Shown here one piece after another: positions 1 through 9,110 of a DNA stretch of 64,000 bases. Numbering within the stretch: the first letter of the stretch is position 1; every line of letters begins with the position of its first letter. The notes under the pieces were generated by a model. The model worked only from the letters and a program-made list of their open reading frames with translations, was not told the origin of the DNA and searched no databases. The position numbers and the translations under genes are program-made. Source of the stretch: Diphasiastrum complanatum (taxonomy: Eukaryota > Streptophyta > Lycopodiopsida > Lycopodiales > Lycopodiaceae); the NCBI GenBank assembly GCA_029204225.1, contig CM055114.1, positions 20,003,049 to 20,067,048 on the forward strand, in the 5' to 3' direction.

Positions 1-69
1 TCTAAACTAGAATTTCTAGGTTTTTGATGAAGTTATTTAGGTTGTTTCAATAGCGGTTTTGATGATGTG
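1..69 (+). repeat. LTR-B fragment (copia family B)
   Basis: The window opens inside a sequence that recurs in the LTR-B copies near 12.1, 13.8 and 54.3 kb and, reversed, near 26.35 and 37.5 kb. Only the piece around the TTTTTGATGAAG motif is present before it runs into an unidentified reading frame on the minus strand. The same LTR-to-frame join is seen in the opposite orientation at 26,330, so it predates copying. Confidence 0.6.
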
Positions 70-535
70 TCATTTTTGAGGTCAATTATAAGGGCTATAT
101 AGCCTGTTGGCTTGTTTATGGTTTGGTGAGGGCTTGGGTACCAGGATGCTATCCCTATGGCAGCAAGGGCGGCCATTCAGTACGCGGACCTTGTGTGTGC
201 TCCCTGGAAGTGATGTAAAACTTGGATTTCTCCTCCCTTCCAAGTGCTGAAGGCAAGAGTGATAAAATCCATGTTTATTCTCCCTTAGAAGGCTCCGCTC
301 ATGAATACCCATTGCAGTAAGTAGAGGCTATGAGAGGTACATCCACTGAGTGACCATGCTTGTGCTAGGAAGGATCATGATATCCGTTGCAGATGGGACA
401 TCACGATGGATAGTATAACGAGGCGATTTGAGATGTATCTGTGGAAGACATGATGAACATGAAACAAAAAGTAATACGCGCGAGTGTATAACAGAAAATA
501 GTTTTGAAAGTTTTGAAACCTTTGGTCGCTGGAAA
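70..535 (-). pseudogene. Unidentified ORF remnant, decayed copy
   Basis: This minus-strand stretch matches the longer reading frame at 25,785-26,330. Shared peptides include MGIHER, the stretch around STHKVRV/ATHKVRV, SPNHKQA and the upstream SSDQxFQNF. Frameshifts break it: the middle part reads in different frames from its better copy. I do not recognise the family. Its repeated position next to LTR-B suggests a transposon-borne gene rather than a host gene. The product is small and basic at its C-terminal end. Confidence 0.5.
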
Positions 536-844
536 AAATTAGCAAAAACTGGTCATCATATAAATTTATTGTTTGGTTGTTGTTATTTTCCAGAGAGTTC
601 AAAGTTGGAAGCATGGAGGAATCATTTCAGTACATTCTATTTGGTTCTTCATGTTCTAGTTACATCTTGATATGTAAAATTGATATAAGAAATAGTGAAG
701 CATCCAATGTGGACACTATTCTCTATATCAATTATGAAAGCAACTTTAGGACCTTAGAAAGGAGATCTACACTTAGGATGAAGATGATTCAAAAGTTGGA
801 TCAAGTATTATGGTCAAAACTAAGCCATAACTAGTGAGGAGGGA
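536..844 (+). other. Repeat-borne reading frame ending next to an LTR
   Basis: This segment recurs at 27,466-27,821. It can be read as a peptide containing FGSSCSSY, DIRNSEASN and NYESNFRTLERRS; in the 27.8 kb copy the frame ends KLVEEGV-stop exactly where a TGTGAG LTR-like start follows. That layout resembles the 3' end of a copia pol before its 3' LTR, but no RNase H motif is visible here, so the assignment is weak. In this copy the end is altered (gagcgtgg instead of gagtgtga). Confidence 0.4.
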
Positions 845-1372
845 GCGTGGGAGAAATATCAACTAGTTTAGTCACGTTTATCCTTTATGATCATGCCCTT
901 CCATTCTTGCATGGTGGTTGTAGAAGTTATATTAGTTTCTTGCTTTCTTTATGCATTGTGGATTAGAAGTGGATTAGCTTTCTTGCATTGTGGAATAGTG
1001 TAGAATTAGCATTGAAGTAACCTAAATAGGCTGAATCTGTGGCATAGATCTTGCATATTCTCTTACTTTTCAGTTCTTGATGTTCTTGGGCTGTCCAAGA
1101 ATCAAGAAATGAGTGTTTCATGATCCTTGAACATTCATAATGTTGTCTTTAGCTTCTTGTTTCTTGTTCTTGTTTATGTTTCGCTGCTTGTAGATTAATT
1201 CGAATTTCAAGAAATGTTTTCAAGCTCATTTTACAAATACAAATAGGCATACTATTAGGTGCACAGCTGAGCTACACTTCGATTCTTGTTGAGCATCGTG
1301 GCTTGCACTTTCAATTGATGTAAGTATAGTTCAGAAGAGAACAAGTTTCTGCGAATGCACTGACAGGTTGGA
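845..1372 (+). repeat. LTR-F-like segment, composite unit copy 1
   Basis: It starts at the position of the TGTGAGAAATATCAAC motif seen intact at 27,822 and holds a T-rich stretch with repeated cttgtttcttg. Other copies lie near 16,990, 27,822 and 43,745. A bulged hairpin lies at 1,074-1,108. The part from about 1,180 to 1,372 is missing from the 27.8 kb copy, which jumps straight to the next block. No coding potential seen. Confidence 0.5.
1074..1108. other. Conserved bulged hairpin
   Basis: TTCTTGAT-GT-TCTTGG, loop GCTGT, then CCAAGA-ATCAAGAA: 14 paired bases with a 2-nt bulge. The same structure occurs near 17,178, 28,048 and 43,935; where the loop differs (GCTAT), the stem is kept. Confidence 0.6.
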
Positions 1373-2384
1373 TAAAAACTATACTACAACGCTAGTCTTA
1401 CTGCATGGCTGAATGTTAACCAAGACTTTGATTGCCAAGAATGACCCATAAGAGTCTAGTAATAGACAGTAAGTAAATGCCAAACCAGCATCATGCCAGA
1501 TCATATTGAATCTACACAGAGAATAAAACCTCACTAATGAGGAATCAATGAACATCACAACAAAAGCATACATAAAAAATCAAAAATATATATGAACTGC
1601 GTCACTTTTACATGAAAATGAAATACAACAAAACAAGGATGGATATGAAGGTCTCTACATCTCCCCTGGCTGAGACTTGAATCTGCAACCGTTGAAAAAG
1701 TGGTGCAACCAACTGTGTGAACTTTACAGTTTGCAAAATTTGATGGAGCTAATGAGATTTATGAGATTGGCAACCATTATCGAAACATGAATATCTTTTC
1801 CAGCTATGATTTTATGTAGCATGCCCTGGCATATGCACAATTCATGATGTGTAGGACATGAGTTGATAATTTTGTGGACTTTACATCTGATTCCTTTTCA
1901 CTATCATCTTCAAGCTTGACACACTTGACCATTCCTTATGTTCAAAATAAGGATACCAAACACTACCCTTGACTGAATATGAAGACAATATAATTGAAGA
2001 AACATCAACGAGAACATCATTTGCATTAGATACATGGATTTTAACTTGTGTGTTGTGTGTGTGTGTGTGCGACATGTTATGGAGTATGTTCAAAATTCAT
2101 CCATAACTTTTTTTGTTATCAATTGGTTTTCTAATGGCGATTTTCAAGAGTCTTAAAACACTATTAGATGGAGCTAAATACAGTGTCGTGTTTTGCAGCT
2201 ATAAACTTGGAGCTAATATATTATTTGCTATATATGGACATTTATTGTAAACCACGTAGTAGAAAATTACTTCTTTGTTGTTCGAGTATAACTATCATCG
2301 TGAGTGGATTTGTGAGCTAGTCATCATTCTATTGTAACTTTTGTATATATGGTTTATATTTCTTAAAGTGATGCCCTTCAATCT
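1373..2384. repeat. Unidentified fragment with (TG)n, composite unit copy 1
   Basis: Four direct copies exist (here, 17.5, 28.1 and 44.2 kb). On the plus strand about 1,690-1,905 corresponds to a reading frame that is open only in the 44.5 kb copy (peptide with NIFSSYDFMQHALAYAQ). Here a CAG codon has become TAG in SYDFM-stop. A minus-strand frame at 1,379-1,573 (starting MYAFVVMFIDSSL) is also repeated but differs freely between copies. A (TG)n microsatellite sits at 2,047-2,069. From 2,070 to 2,384 I see only AT-rich sequence shared with the other copies. Confidence 0.45.
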
Positions 2385-3363
2385 ATTGGAAAGAGGTGAT
2401 GAGATGAGAGAAAGCAAAATGACAAGCCGAAGGAGGTAAAGGACTTATCGAACACAGCAAAATGAACGTTCTTTCCTATGCATAACCATGCCTATTAATA
2501 TTGAACAAAAGTAGTGACAGAAGTCACGTTCAGTCATTTAGCAACTAACTTTGAGATTGCCATAAGCTAAAGTGATTACATAGCCAAACAATGAAGTATT
2601 GAATTATTAGAAAAAACAGTAAGAGATTATCAGTTACAAATAATCACAGAGATGCATACATTTTGACATAATACTGAATGGAATAAAGGATAGATTGATT
2701 CAGTAAAAGAAACCAATCAGATGCTAATGAGCACAAGATAATTGCAAATCAAAACTATCTCTGAGTAAATGAAACTCTATCTGAAGCACTACTACTACTA
2801 AGCAATAAGCGCAATAGAAATACTCTAAATCAACTCTAAAGAATTGAGCTAGAATTCTCAAGAGTGTTCAAGATTGAAAGCTTGAGAGAGTTGCTTCAAT
2901 ACATTGTTCAATAACTTGAAAACTAATAGAAGTATGATCAGCTATTTATACTAAGCAATTAGGTCATCAATCGTGACAACCAGTTGTCCATGATGCACTA
3001 GCATCCTTCCAGTTAGTCATCTTGAAAATTTACTTGCTAAACGGTTAGGGCAAGTATATAGCTTTAATTCAAGTGGAACAATAACTGTCTTTGGCATCCG
3101 AAGTAGCGGAACTGGTCGAAGTCTCCAAAGTCACCGAAGCCTTCGAAGTTTGTGAAGTCACCGAAGTATGTCAAAGTCTCCAAAGTTTGTCAAAGTCTCC
3201 AAAGTTTGTTGAATGATGTCCAATATGTCGGAGCCACCTGTTAAGCGATTTCCCGTGTATTTCTACAGACTGTGTAGAAACACGAAGAGAACTGCATAAC
3301 TAGATAATAGAGTGGATGAAGATTAAAGATCGATTAGTCGATAATCAAGAGAATAATCCAACA
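2385..3363 (-). repeat. LTR-A, composite unit copy 1
   Basis: The minus-strand start is TGTTGGATTATTC at 3,363, preceded by a polypurine tract (gggggag) that follows an RNase H gene: the expected layout for a copia 3' LTR. A TATA-like GTATAAATAGC lies near 2,945. The inner end is uncertain, as I found no clear CCAACA terminus here. This copy keeps an internal block of about 250 bp (3,053-3,308) that is lacking at 29.9 and 63.4 kb. That block holds a minisatellite. Confidence 0.65.
3110..3215. repeat. Minisatellite inside LTR-A
   Basis: Imperfect tandem units of about 18 bp built on GTTTGTCAAAGTCTCCAAA and CACCGAAG variants. Copies at 19,255-19,345 and 46,018-46,118 have one unit fewer. Units carry no fixed spacer, so this is not a CRISPR array. 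Confidence 0.65.
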
Positions 3364-3858
3364 CTCCCCCTGAATCTAAATCTAGACCTTCCAACTTAGT
3401 TCTGCATAAAATTTCTTCTGTAATAATGCTTTTGTAAAAATATCCGCTATCATATCTTGCATGTGACAATACTGCTAGTCAACCTCTTTGTCGAGAACTT
3501 TTCTTCTGACACAATGATACTTAATTTCAATGTGCTTACTCCTAGAATGATATCTAGGGTTGGATGATAAAGCAATGGCACTTTGATTATCACAAAATAG
3601 AACTATTGGTGCATATTGATTCAGACTGATATCTGAAAGTAAGTCTCTCAACCACACTGCTTTCTTTGTAGCTTGCAAGGCTACAATATACTCTGATTTA
3701 GTGGAAGATAGAGCTATCAAAGTTTTCTTGCGACTATTCCATGAAATAGGAAAATTGTTGAGGAAGAATGTGAATCCGAAAGTGGATTTATGAGTGTCTA
3801 CATCTCCTGCCCAACTTGCATCTGGATAACCACTTACAAAAATTGAATAATGCTGCAA
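3364..3858 (-). pseudogene. Copia RNase H fragment (family A), copy 1
   Basis: Ty1/copia RNase H domain, which removes the RNA template during reverse transcription. Visible motifs in order: GYPDASWAGDVDTHKST (first Asp), ALSSTKSEY (Glu), [11 protein letters not shown] (second Asp), [10 protein letters not shown] and DIFTKALL. These are the family signatures. The domain is only the C-terminal part of pol: integrase and reverse transcriptase are absent and the upstream sequence is non-pol leader DNA. A Trp codon after LDKEVD is now TAG, and a further stop lies before the polypurine tract. The copies at 30.0 and 62.9 kb lack these stops. Confidence 0.85.
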
Positions 3859-4349
3859 GAGATGCTGGAAAAAAAAAAATGCTTCAAGTAGGCTAAGAAA
3901 ACAACAAGTATGAGGGTGGAGATGGGCACTGAACAGCCTGCAATCAAATGTGAAAAATGGCTACAAACGGAGACAAAAATGGGTGAAAGTGACAAGTATG
4001 AAAGGGCTAGACAGCCTGCAAACAAAAGGGAAGAGTGGGTTGAAAATGGAAGGAAAAATGGACGAAAGAGATGAGGGAGTTGGGCGCTGAACACAAACAA
4101 GCTGGACTTAGATGCCGAAAATAATCTGCTGAAAAAAAAAAAATCTGGCCGCCAAATTTAGCAGAAGTACTTCCACTAACTATCCGCCAAGGAAAATGCA
4201 CTGATGGGAGCTGGTCCTCCTCCAAACTGTGCTGAATGTTGTTGAAGCAAAGAGATGAATGCCCTGAACAAAGAGAGAAAAAGAAAATCAGCAAGGAAAA
4301 TGGGCGCCCAATCAAAAAATCAGATCTAAAATTCAGCAATCAGGAAAGT
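3859..4349 (-). repeat. Retroelement leader fused directly to RNase H, copy 1
   Basis: Sequence between a tRNA-Met PBS (4,350) and the RNase H domain. It is T/C-rich on the minus strand and can be read as long open frames without gag similarity, so I do not call a gene. The fusion point to GYPDASW at about 3,858 is the same in all five copies of the composite unit (also 19.98, 30.40, 46.76 and 62.88 kb). A normal copia element would have gag, protease, integrase and RT here. Confidence 0.6.
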
Positions 4350-4361
4350 GCTCTGATACCA
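4350..4361 (-). other. Primer-binding site, initiator tRNA-Met type
   Basis: Minus-strand TGGTATCAGAGC, the classic plant copia PBS complementary to the 3' end of initiator tRNA-Met. It follows AAAGCT, where an LTR end would be expected. Identical sites lie at 20,483 and 47,267. Confidence 0.85.
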
Positions 4362-4775
4362 AGCTTTAAATACAACCAAGATTGATCTAGAGCTAAGCTA
4401 TAGAAGCATCACGTAAGCAAGACTTAACCCTAGAAAACAGGAAAGAGAGATTAAGGAGACTAAAGAGAGAGATCAAAATCACAGCTGAATAACAAATGAC
4501 ACAGATTCCCTACTTATAGCCTAAAGGAAACTTCCAGTGGCAAGGACCCAACTGGGAGGGATAATAGTGCGGCCTCCAAGAAGGCCCCCACTGGGCCAGT
4601 AATATGTCCAAATGTCCAAATAATGAATAATAAGGTCCAAGGCCAACCATAAAGTCTAAGTGTCAATAATGAATAAAAAAGGGCCCAAGGCCTACTTTTG
4701 CATAGAGTAAAGTAAATGTAAATGGATGTGGCGAATGTAGTGAGCCGAGTCCATAAATGTTGCAGCAACAAATGA
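4362..4775 (-). repeat. LTR-C, longest copy
   Basis: About 410 bp upstream (minus strand) of the PBS, with a TATA-like GGCTATAAGTAGGG near 4,510 and a CT-rich leader before the PBS: the order expected of a 5' LTR. It does not resemble LTR-A at the other end of the unit, so the unit has non-matching ends. A possible start is TGTTGCTGCAAC near 4,770. Copies at 20.6 and 47.4 kb are cut at about 190 bp, at the same point. Confidence 0.55.
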
Positions 4776-5402
4776 CAATAGAAGTCAAATAGAAGAATGT
4801 TTAACTACTGGACTGAAAGTCTCAGTGTAGTCGACGTTGTGTATTTGAGAGAATCCTCTGGTGAAAGTCAATCCTTTCTTCGTTTGATATTTCCATCTGC
4901 CTTGTACTTGATTTGAATAACCATTTGCAATCAACTACATTTCTGCTGGTAGGTAATCCGACAATAGTCCATGTTTGGCTCTTGATAAGAAATGAATACT
5001 CTTTATCCATAGCTTCTTTCTAGAGGTCAGAATCAAGCTGACCAAGTGCCTCTTCGACAGTTGTCAACTCTTGGACAAGGTAAGTTGTAGACACATCGAT
5101 ATACCTGATAGGTGGTCTACTGACTCTTGTCGATCGGAGTATGGTTGTTGAACTGCAACATCATCTTCATAGGATTCGATGTTCATGAGTTGTTCTTAGG
5201 GAGTACAAAAGCTTGGACCTTCGGTCGAACTTTCCTTCAATCGATACTTCCATCTGCTTTGTATTTTATCTTAAATACCCATTTGCAATCAATTACATTT
5301 CTGTTGGCAGGTAATTTGACAATAGTCCAAGTTTGGTTTTTGATGAAAGATAAATATTCTCCATCCATAGCTTCTCTCCATAGATCGGAGTCTGACTGAC
5401 TG
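4776..5402 (-). pseudogene. Copia reverse transcriptase N-terminus, two partial tandem copies
   Basis: Reading on the minus strand, 5,402-5,220 gives the copia RT entry motif (SLFIKNQTWTIV-like, VVDCKWxFK, YKADGSI), then breaks off. After a short linker the same motif begins again at about 5,050-4,820 (MDKEYSFLIKSQTWTIVGLP, VVDCKWLFK, frameshifted after). The tail YSETFSPVVKHS-like lies near 4,800. Stops and frameshifts separate the pieces. The two repeats are clearly diverged, so this tandem duplication is old. Confidence 0.75.
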
Positions 5403-5890
5403 AGTGCTTCTTTGACAATAGTCAGCTCTCAAATGAGATAACAAACGAATTGATCAGGACATATGTTAGGTGGTCTACAATCTCTTGTCGATTTTTTTGG
5501 GAGATGAATGAGGCTGATAATCATTTTCTCAATTATGTTGTTGTTGAGCTACATCTTCTTTTGATTCGTTCTTGATAAGTTGTTCACCTGAAGTTGATAA
5601 ATTAAAACCTTCGTTAGAAATAGTCAAATCGAAAATAGGAGTGTTGGATAGTTCGACTATCTGAGCCTTTGAGGTCAATAAATTGATCCTCAATAAAACA
5701 ACATCTCTGCTGATGAATAACTTCAATTCAACAGAATCATACAACATATGAGTTCTATCTGAAGTGGTACAACCGATGAAAATGGATTTGATATTGTGGG
5801 AGTCTAGGTGATCTCCTGTAATATCTGCACATAGGAGGTTCGATAGTGAAGGTCTGGTCCAGAGCCACAAGGTTTTGGAACAATGGAGCA
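5403..5890 (-). pseudogene. Copia integrase C-terminal region and linker
   Basis: The minus-strand frame 5,891-5,529 carries the post-integrase copia pattern: IKSIFIGCTTSDRTHMLYD, then KLFISRDVVLLR, followed by a variable acidic linker ending KNESKEDVAQQQHN-stop. It leads into the RT start at 5,402. It abuts the 3' end of the F-box gene at 5,905. Plus-strand copies lie at 9,111 and 23,172; the outward pair here and at 9.1 kb flanks the F-box gene. Confidence 0.75.
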
Positions 5891-5907
5891 AGATTCAAAT
5901 GTGTTAG

Positions 5908-7391
5908 CTAGCACTCATCGTGTACACAGCACCATGGCATGGCATGTTGGGGTTGCATGCCTAAAGTAAGACTCCCAACACCATTCTGGACTATTACGTA
6001 CTTGCCCAGTCCTAGTGGCCATATTGTATGTGGACTCCTTTGCCATGATCCTTGCAATAAGTCGTACACTATAGTTCTCGATGTTTTGGAGTTCCTAAAT
6101 TCATGCCACCCTAATACTATGTAATCCTCAAAGCCTGTTGTCCACCACCAACAATCCACCTCTGCGATAAATCATCAGCAGAAAGAGAAAGATTTTAGCG
6201 TTATTATACGATAAGAAAGTAATGAGCACATATAAGAACAACATAAGTTAGCATTTTGATGAGAAATTAGCGACTTTGTCTATGGAAACGTGGACAGAGA
6301 AGCTGCGGGTCAAAAGTCTACTTGAACAAAGCAGTCATAAAAGAATAGACGTACCAGGATCATTTTCGTCAAAGTTAACGTCCGAAAAGACATCCACAAT
6401 AAGCTGGTGAGGAATGGTGGCAACCAGCTCCTTCCACTCTGCAGTCGAGTCTATGTTCAACTCCCATATCGCAATGTCAGAAATAGTACAACCACAAGAC
6501 AGAACCATAAAGAGACGACCTTTAGTCCCCACCAGAACACGTTGCACTGTTATAATTCTTTTCCATTTTCGTTTTAGTTCGATCTTATATTGCATTGTCC
6601 AAATTGAAGGTGTGCTATTTTCACTCCAAACACCATCTTCAATATTATAAGCCATCATTGTATTAGGGCGGAGATCTGTGTTGGCATACATAACCTTGCC
6701 AATTACAATTGTTCGTCGATGCATGAAGTCCCAAAGCTGTAACTTTACGCTTCCAACGGTTAGAGATTGACTCATACACATGCGTCGTGGCTACATATCC
6801 CATCTCGTCTCTAAACTGCCCTCTTACCACAATAACCTTGTACGTCTTGGTGAGTTTGTCCACCACTAATCTTTGCAGGTGAGAGTAGGTATGGGGCGTT
6901 CTGGGCAGGATCGGCAGTTGTCTCCAACACTTCAACAAAGGGTTACAGACACTGAGGCGCTTAGGCTGGTCCACATACAATGATGCAATCAAAAGCAGGC
7001 CTCCATCCGTATTGCATATCTCATTAATCAGTTCTTCCCTGCTATTATCCAGGTGCTCCTTAAGAAACTGGAGGTCAACGTTGCGGAAAACACCGATCGT
7101 GGTATCGTAATGCATTAATATGTAGTCATGATCTGCGTTCCAATATGTATGGCAATTCGGTTTTGCAACATATGCATCTTGTAAGAGGATGCATGGCTCT
7201 GTTTGAAGTGGGATTCTCTTACGAAGTTCCAAAAAGGCTGGACAGGATAATAAAGATTTCCATTGCTTGCAGACGGAACGGAAGCGGGAGAAGGCTGAAA
7301 AGGGTAAGAATGCCAACGTAGCCTCCAGTAGCTCAGAAGGAAGCCGACTCCACAGCTTCTCTTCAAGCTGCAGCTTCACACTAACATCCAT
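5908..7391 (-). pseudogene. F-box protein gene, two exons, single 11-nt frameshift
   Basis: Predicted substrate receptor of an SCF (Skp1-cullin-F-box) ubiquitin ligase. The start at 7,391 is the first ATG (gcgATGGAT). Residues about 11-58 form the F-box (LWSRLPSELLEATLAFLPF, FRSVCKQWKSLL). The rest resembles the plant F-box/kelch-like C-terminal module (SVCNPLLKCWRQLP; MMAYNIEDGVW). Exon 1 is 7,391-6,355 and exon 2 is 6,161-5,908, ending in TAG. An 11-nt deletion at about 6,754 removes AATGAAAGTGG, which is present in both truncated copies (32.8 and 60.9 kb); it lies between two TGG repeats. With 11 nt added the coding length is 1,302 nt, an exact 434 codons. So the gene was intact until one late event, or the base call is wrong. 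Copia fragments sit on both sides. Confidence 0.8.
6162..6354 (-). other. Intron of the F-box gene
   Basis: Donor CCTG|GTACGT at 6,354 and acceptor TTATCGCAG| ending at 6,162; 193 bp, T-rich, phase 1. Joining GAT-CCT-G to AG-GTG-GAT keeps the frame and gives NDPEVDCWWW. In the palindrome-arm copies the donor is replaced by an insertion (CCTAGTGGGTGTTAGACG). Confidence 0.8.
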
Positions 7392-7403
7392 CGCAAGCTT
7401 TTT

Positions 7404-7610
7404 CTTATCAGCTTCCGCAATTGAAGATCACTCTCTCTCTCTCTCGCTCGCACAGGCAGGCAATTGAAGCTGTGTCTCTCTCTCGCTCTCTCTTTCTCTA
7501 TTATCGGTATTGCTCTTGCTTATCAGCTTCACAATTCAAGCTCTCTCTCGCACTCTCTCTCTCTCTCTCTCTCTCTCTCACAGGCAGGCAATTGAAGCTC
7601 GCTCTCTCTC
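7404..7610. repeat. CT-rich microsatellite, partly duplicated, upstream of F-box gene
   Basis: Long (CT)n tracts (7,431-7,448 and 7,545-7,578) lie in the 5' leader or promoter of the F-box gene. The motif CACAGGCAGGCAATTGAAGC occurs twice about 130 bp apart, so the block was tandemly duplicated. CT-rich leaders are common in plant promoters. No clear TATA box was picked out. Serine-rich open frames here are just translations of the repeat. Confidence 0.7.
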
Positions 7611-7629
7611 TATTGTTAGTTTTTTGAAT

Positions 7630-8528
7630 TTTCATACTTAGTTTTTTTAAAGTACATCTTCCACGCGTGTGTATGTACTTGCATGATGAATGTATGCATG
7701 TTGTAATGTGTCTTTGCCTTAGATTTTTGAGATAGATCTTGATTATCAATCTAGTCTTGATCTATATGCATGCACACCACTTACGAGATCATCATCACAC
7801 TCAAAGGAAACTCCACACGTGTGAATTTCAACATTTGGTTCTTGTCAATGTATGCTATTAAAAAGTTCACATCATCTATATAACAACAGCATGGTCATTT
7901 GCTTAATTTAAATTGCCATTTTATTTGACACAAGGATCTTATATATTCTTTGTGTGAGGGTCTAGATCATTCCGTTATGTACTATTTTGAATGAAGTGGT
8001 TTGTGAATCCATGGATGACCTATATCAACGTAGTGAGTAACATTGCTTTTAAGGTTAAGGAGTACACCCTCCTTAGGACCAAAGAAAACATTCACACTAT
8101 AAGTGGTTGTACACACATAATGATTTGATGTGTGCAATGAAAGCACTCGATTATTGAAACACATGTATCTTACTGGTCTAGATAACGATCAAAATAATCC
8201 TTGTTTTTATGCAAGCATTATGTTCGGAGTAAAGCTTTAAAATGACTAAAAGGGATAAACTTCACACCATTTTTGAAAAAATACCATGATATGGATTCCA
8301 AAAAAAATAAAAATTATCAAACAAGTTTTTGAAAATATTATACCTACCAATCCTGTAGAAAGTGAGGAAGTATTGTCTACATACAAAGCACATAAAAAAA
8401 CTTCTAGATGGATCACAAATGTCCATGATCGTATCTTCTTTATACTTGTTACATTTATCACAAGAGCAAGTCTAAGTGAATTGTCTCCATTCGTCATGAA
8501 TGGAGTAAGGCTTACATCCAACACGCAT
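7630..8528 (+). repeat. Unidentified 0.9 kb segment, inverted relative to 21.9-22.8 kb
   Basis: It matches 21,872-22,767 in reverse complement over about 900 bp. A plus-strand frame (8,286 to about 8,528; starts MIWIPKKIKIIKQV, includes HDRIFFILVTFITRASLSEL) is open in all three copies (also 22.1 and 48.9 kb, minus). The opposite strand is open too, so coding status is undecided. I recognise no domain. The homology stops exactly where copia integrase begins. Confidence 0.5.
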
Positions 8529-9110
8529 CATGAGCTCGTATCTGAATGTTTATTAGATGTTATTCATCATAATATATGTGGCCTGATGCAAAATTTATCT
8601 CTAGTTAGGCGCAAGATTCTTTGTTACTTTTATTGATGAATTTCAAAGTAAAACAAAAATGTATTTTATAAAGCATAAATCAAAAGCTTCTCACTTTTCA
8701 AGATCTTCTAGGAGTGAAGTACAAATTGGTATATGGATCAAAACATTGAGGACTAATAATGCCAGTGAGTACAACTCAACTGAATTCAAGGAGTATTGTC
8801 TTAGCAAAGACATTGACCAGTAGTTTATTACTCCATTTTTTCTTTAGTCGAATGGACTTGTAGAGAGGAAGAATCGAATCTATAAGTGTATGCTAGCTCA
8901 TTCATCACTTCATAAACTCCACAATAGCCTACATACAAAAAACTACATACAGAACATATATTTGACTAAAGTCCTCTCTAAAATATCTTATGGGCTAAGG
9001 CTATTCCATTGTAGCATATATTCAAAACAGATGCTCGACTAAAGGGCTCTCAGACAAATCACCTTATGAAATATGGATAGGCTCCAAACCTTCACTATCG
9101 AACCTCCTAA
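8529..9110 (+). pseudogene. Copia integrase remnant
   Basis: Integrase core in several frames: DVIHHNICGLMQ, FVTFIDEF, YFIKHKSKA, IKTLRTNNASEYNSTEFKEYC and NGLVERKNR. The expected first catalytic Asp (IHxD) reads Asn, and the second (LRxDN) also reads Asn; the Glu in VERKNR is kept. Both changes fit GAT to AAT transitions. Stops interrupt it before SNGLVERK. From 8,960 on only scraps remain (two similar CTCGACTAAAG-type lines, then KYG). Confidence 0.75.

Noticed and set aside
3110-3215. CRISPR-like array
   Set aside because: Units are contiguous and degenerate with no spacers, and the DNA is plant nuclear.
4007-4339. Leader frame read as a gag protein (110 codons)
   Set aside because: No gag pattern; copies differ by frameshifts and it overlaps the PBS-proximal leader.
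7267-7627. Serine/leucine-rich open frames over the CT repeats
   Set aside because: They are translations of (CT)n microsatellite in the F-box gene's leader and first exon antisense strand.
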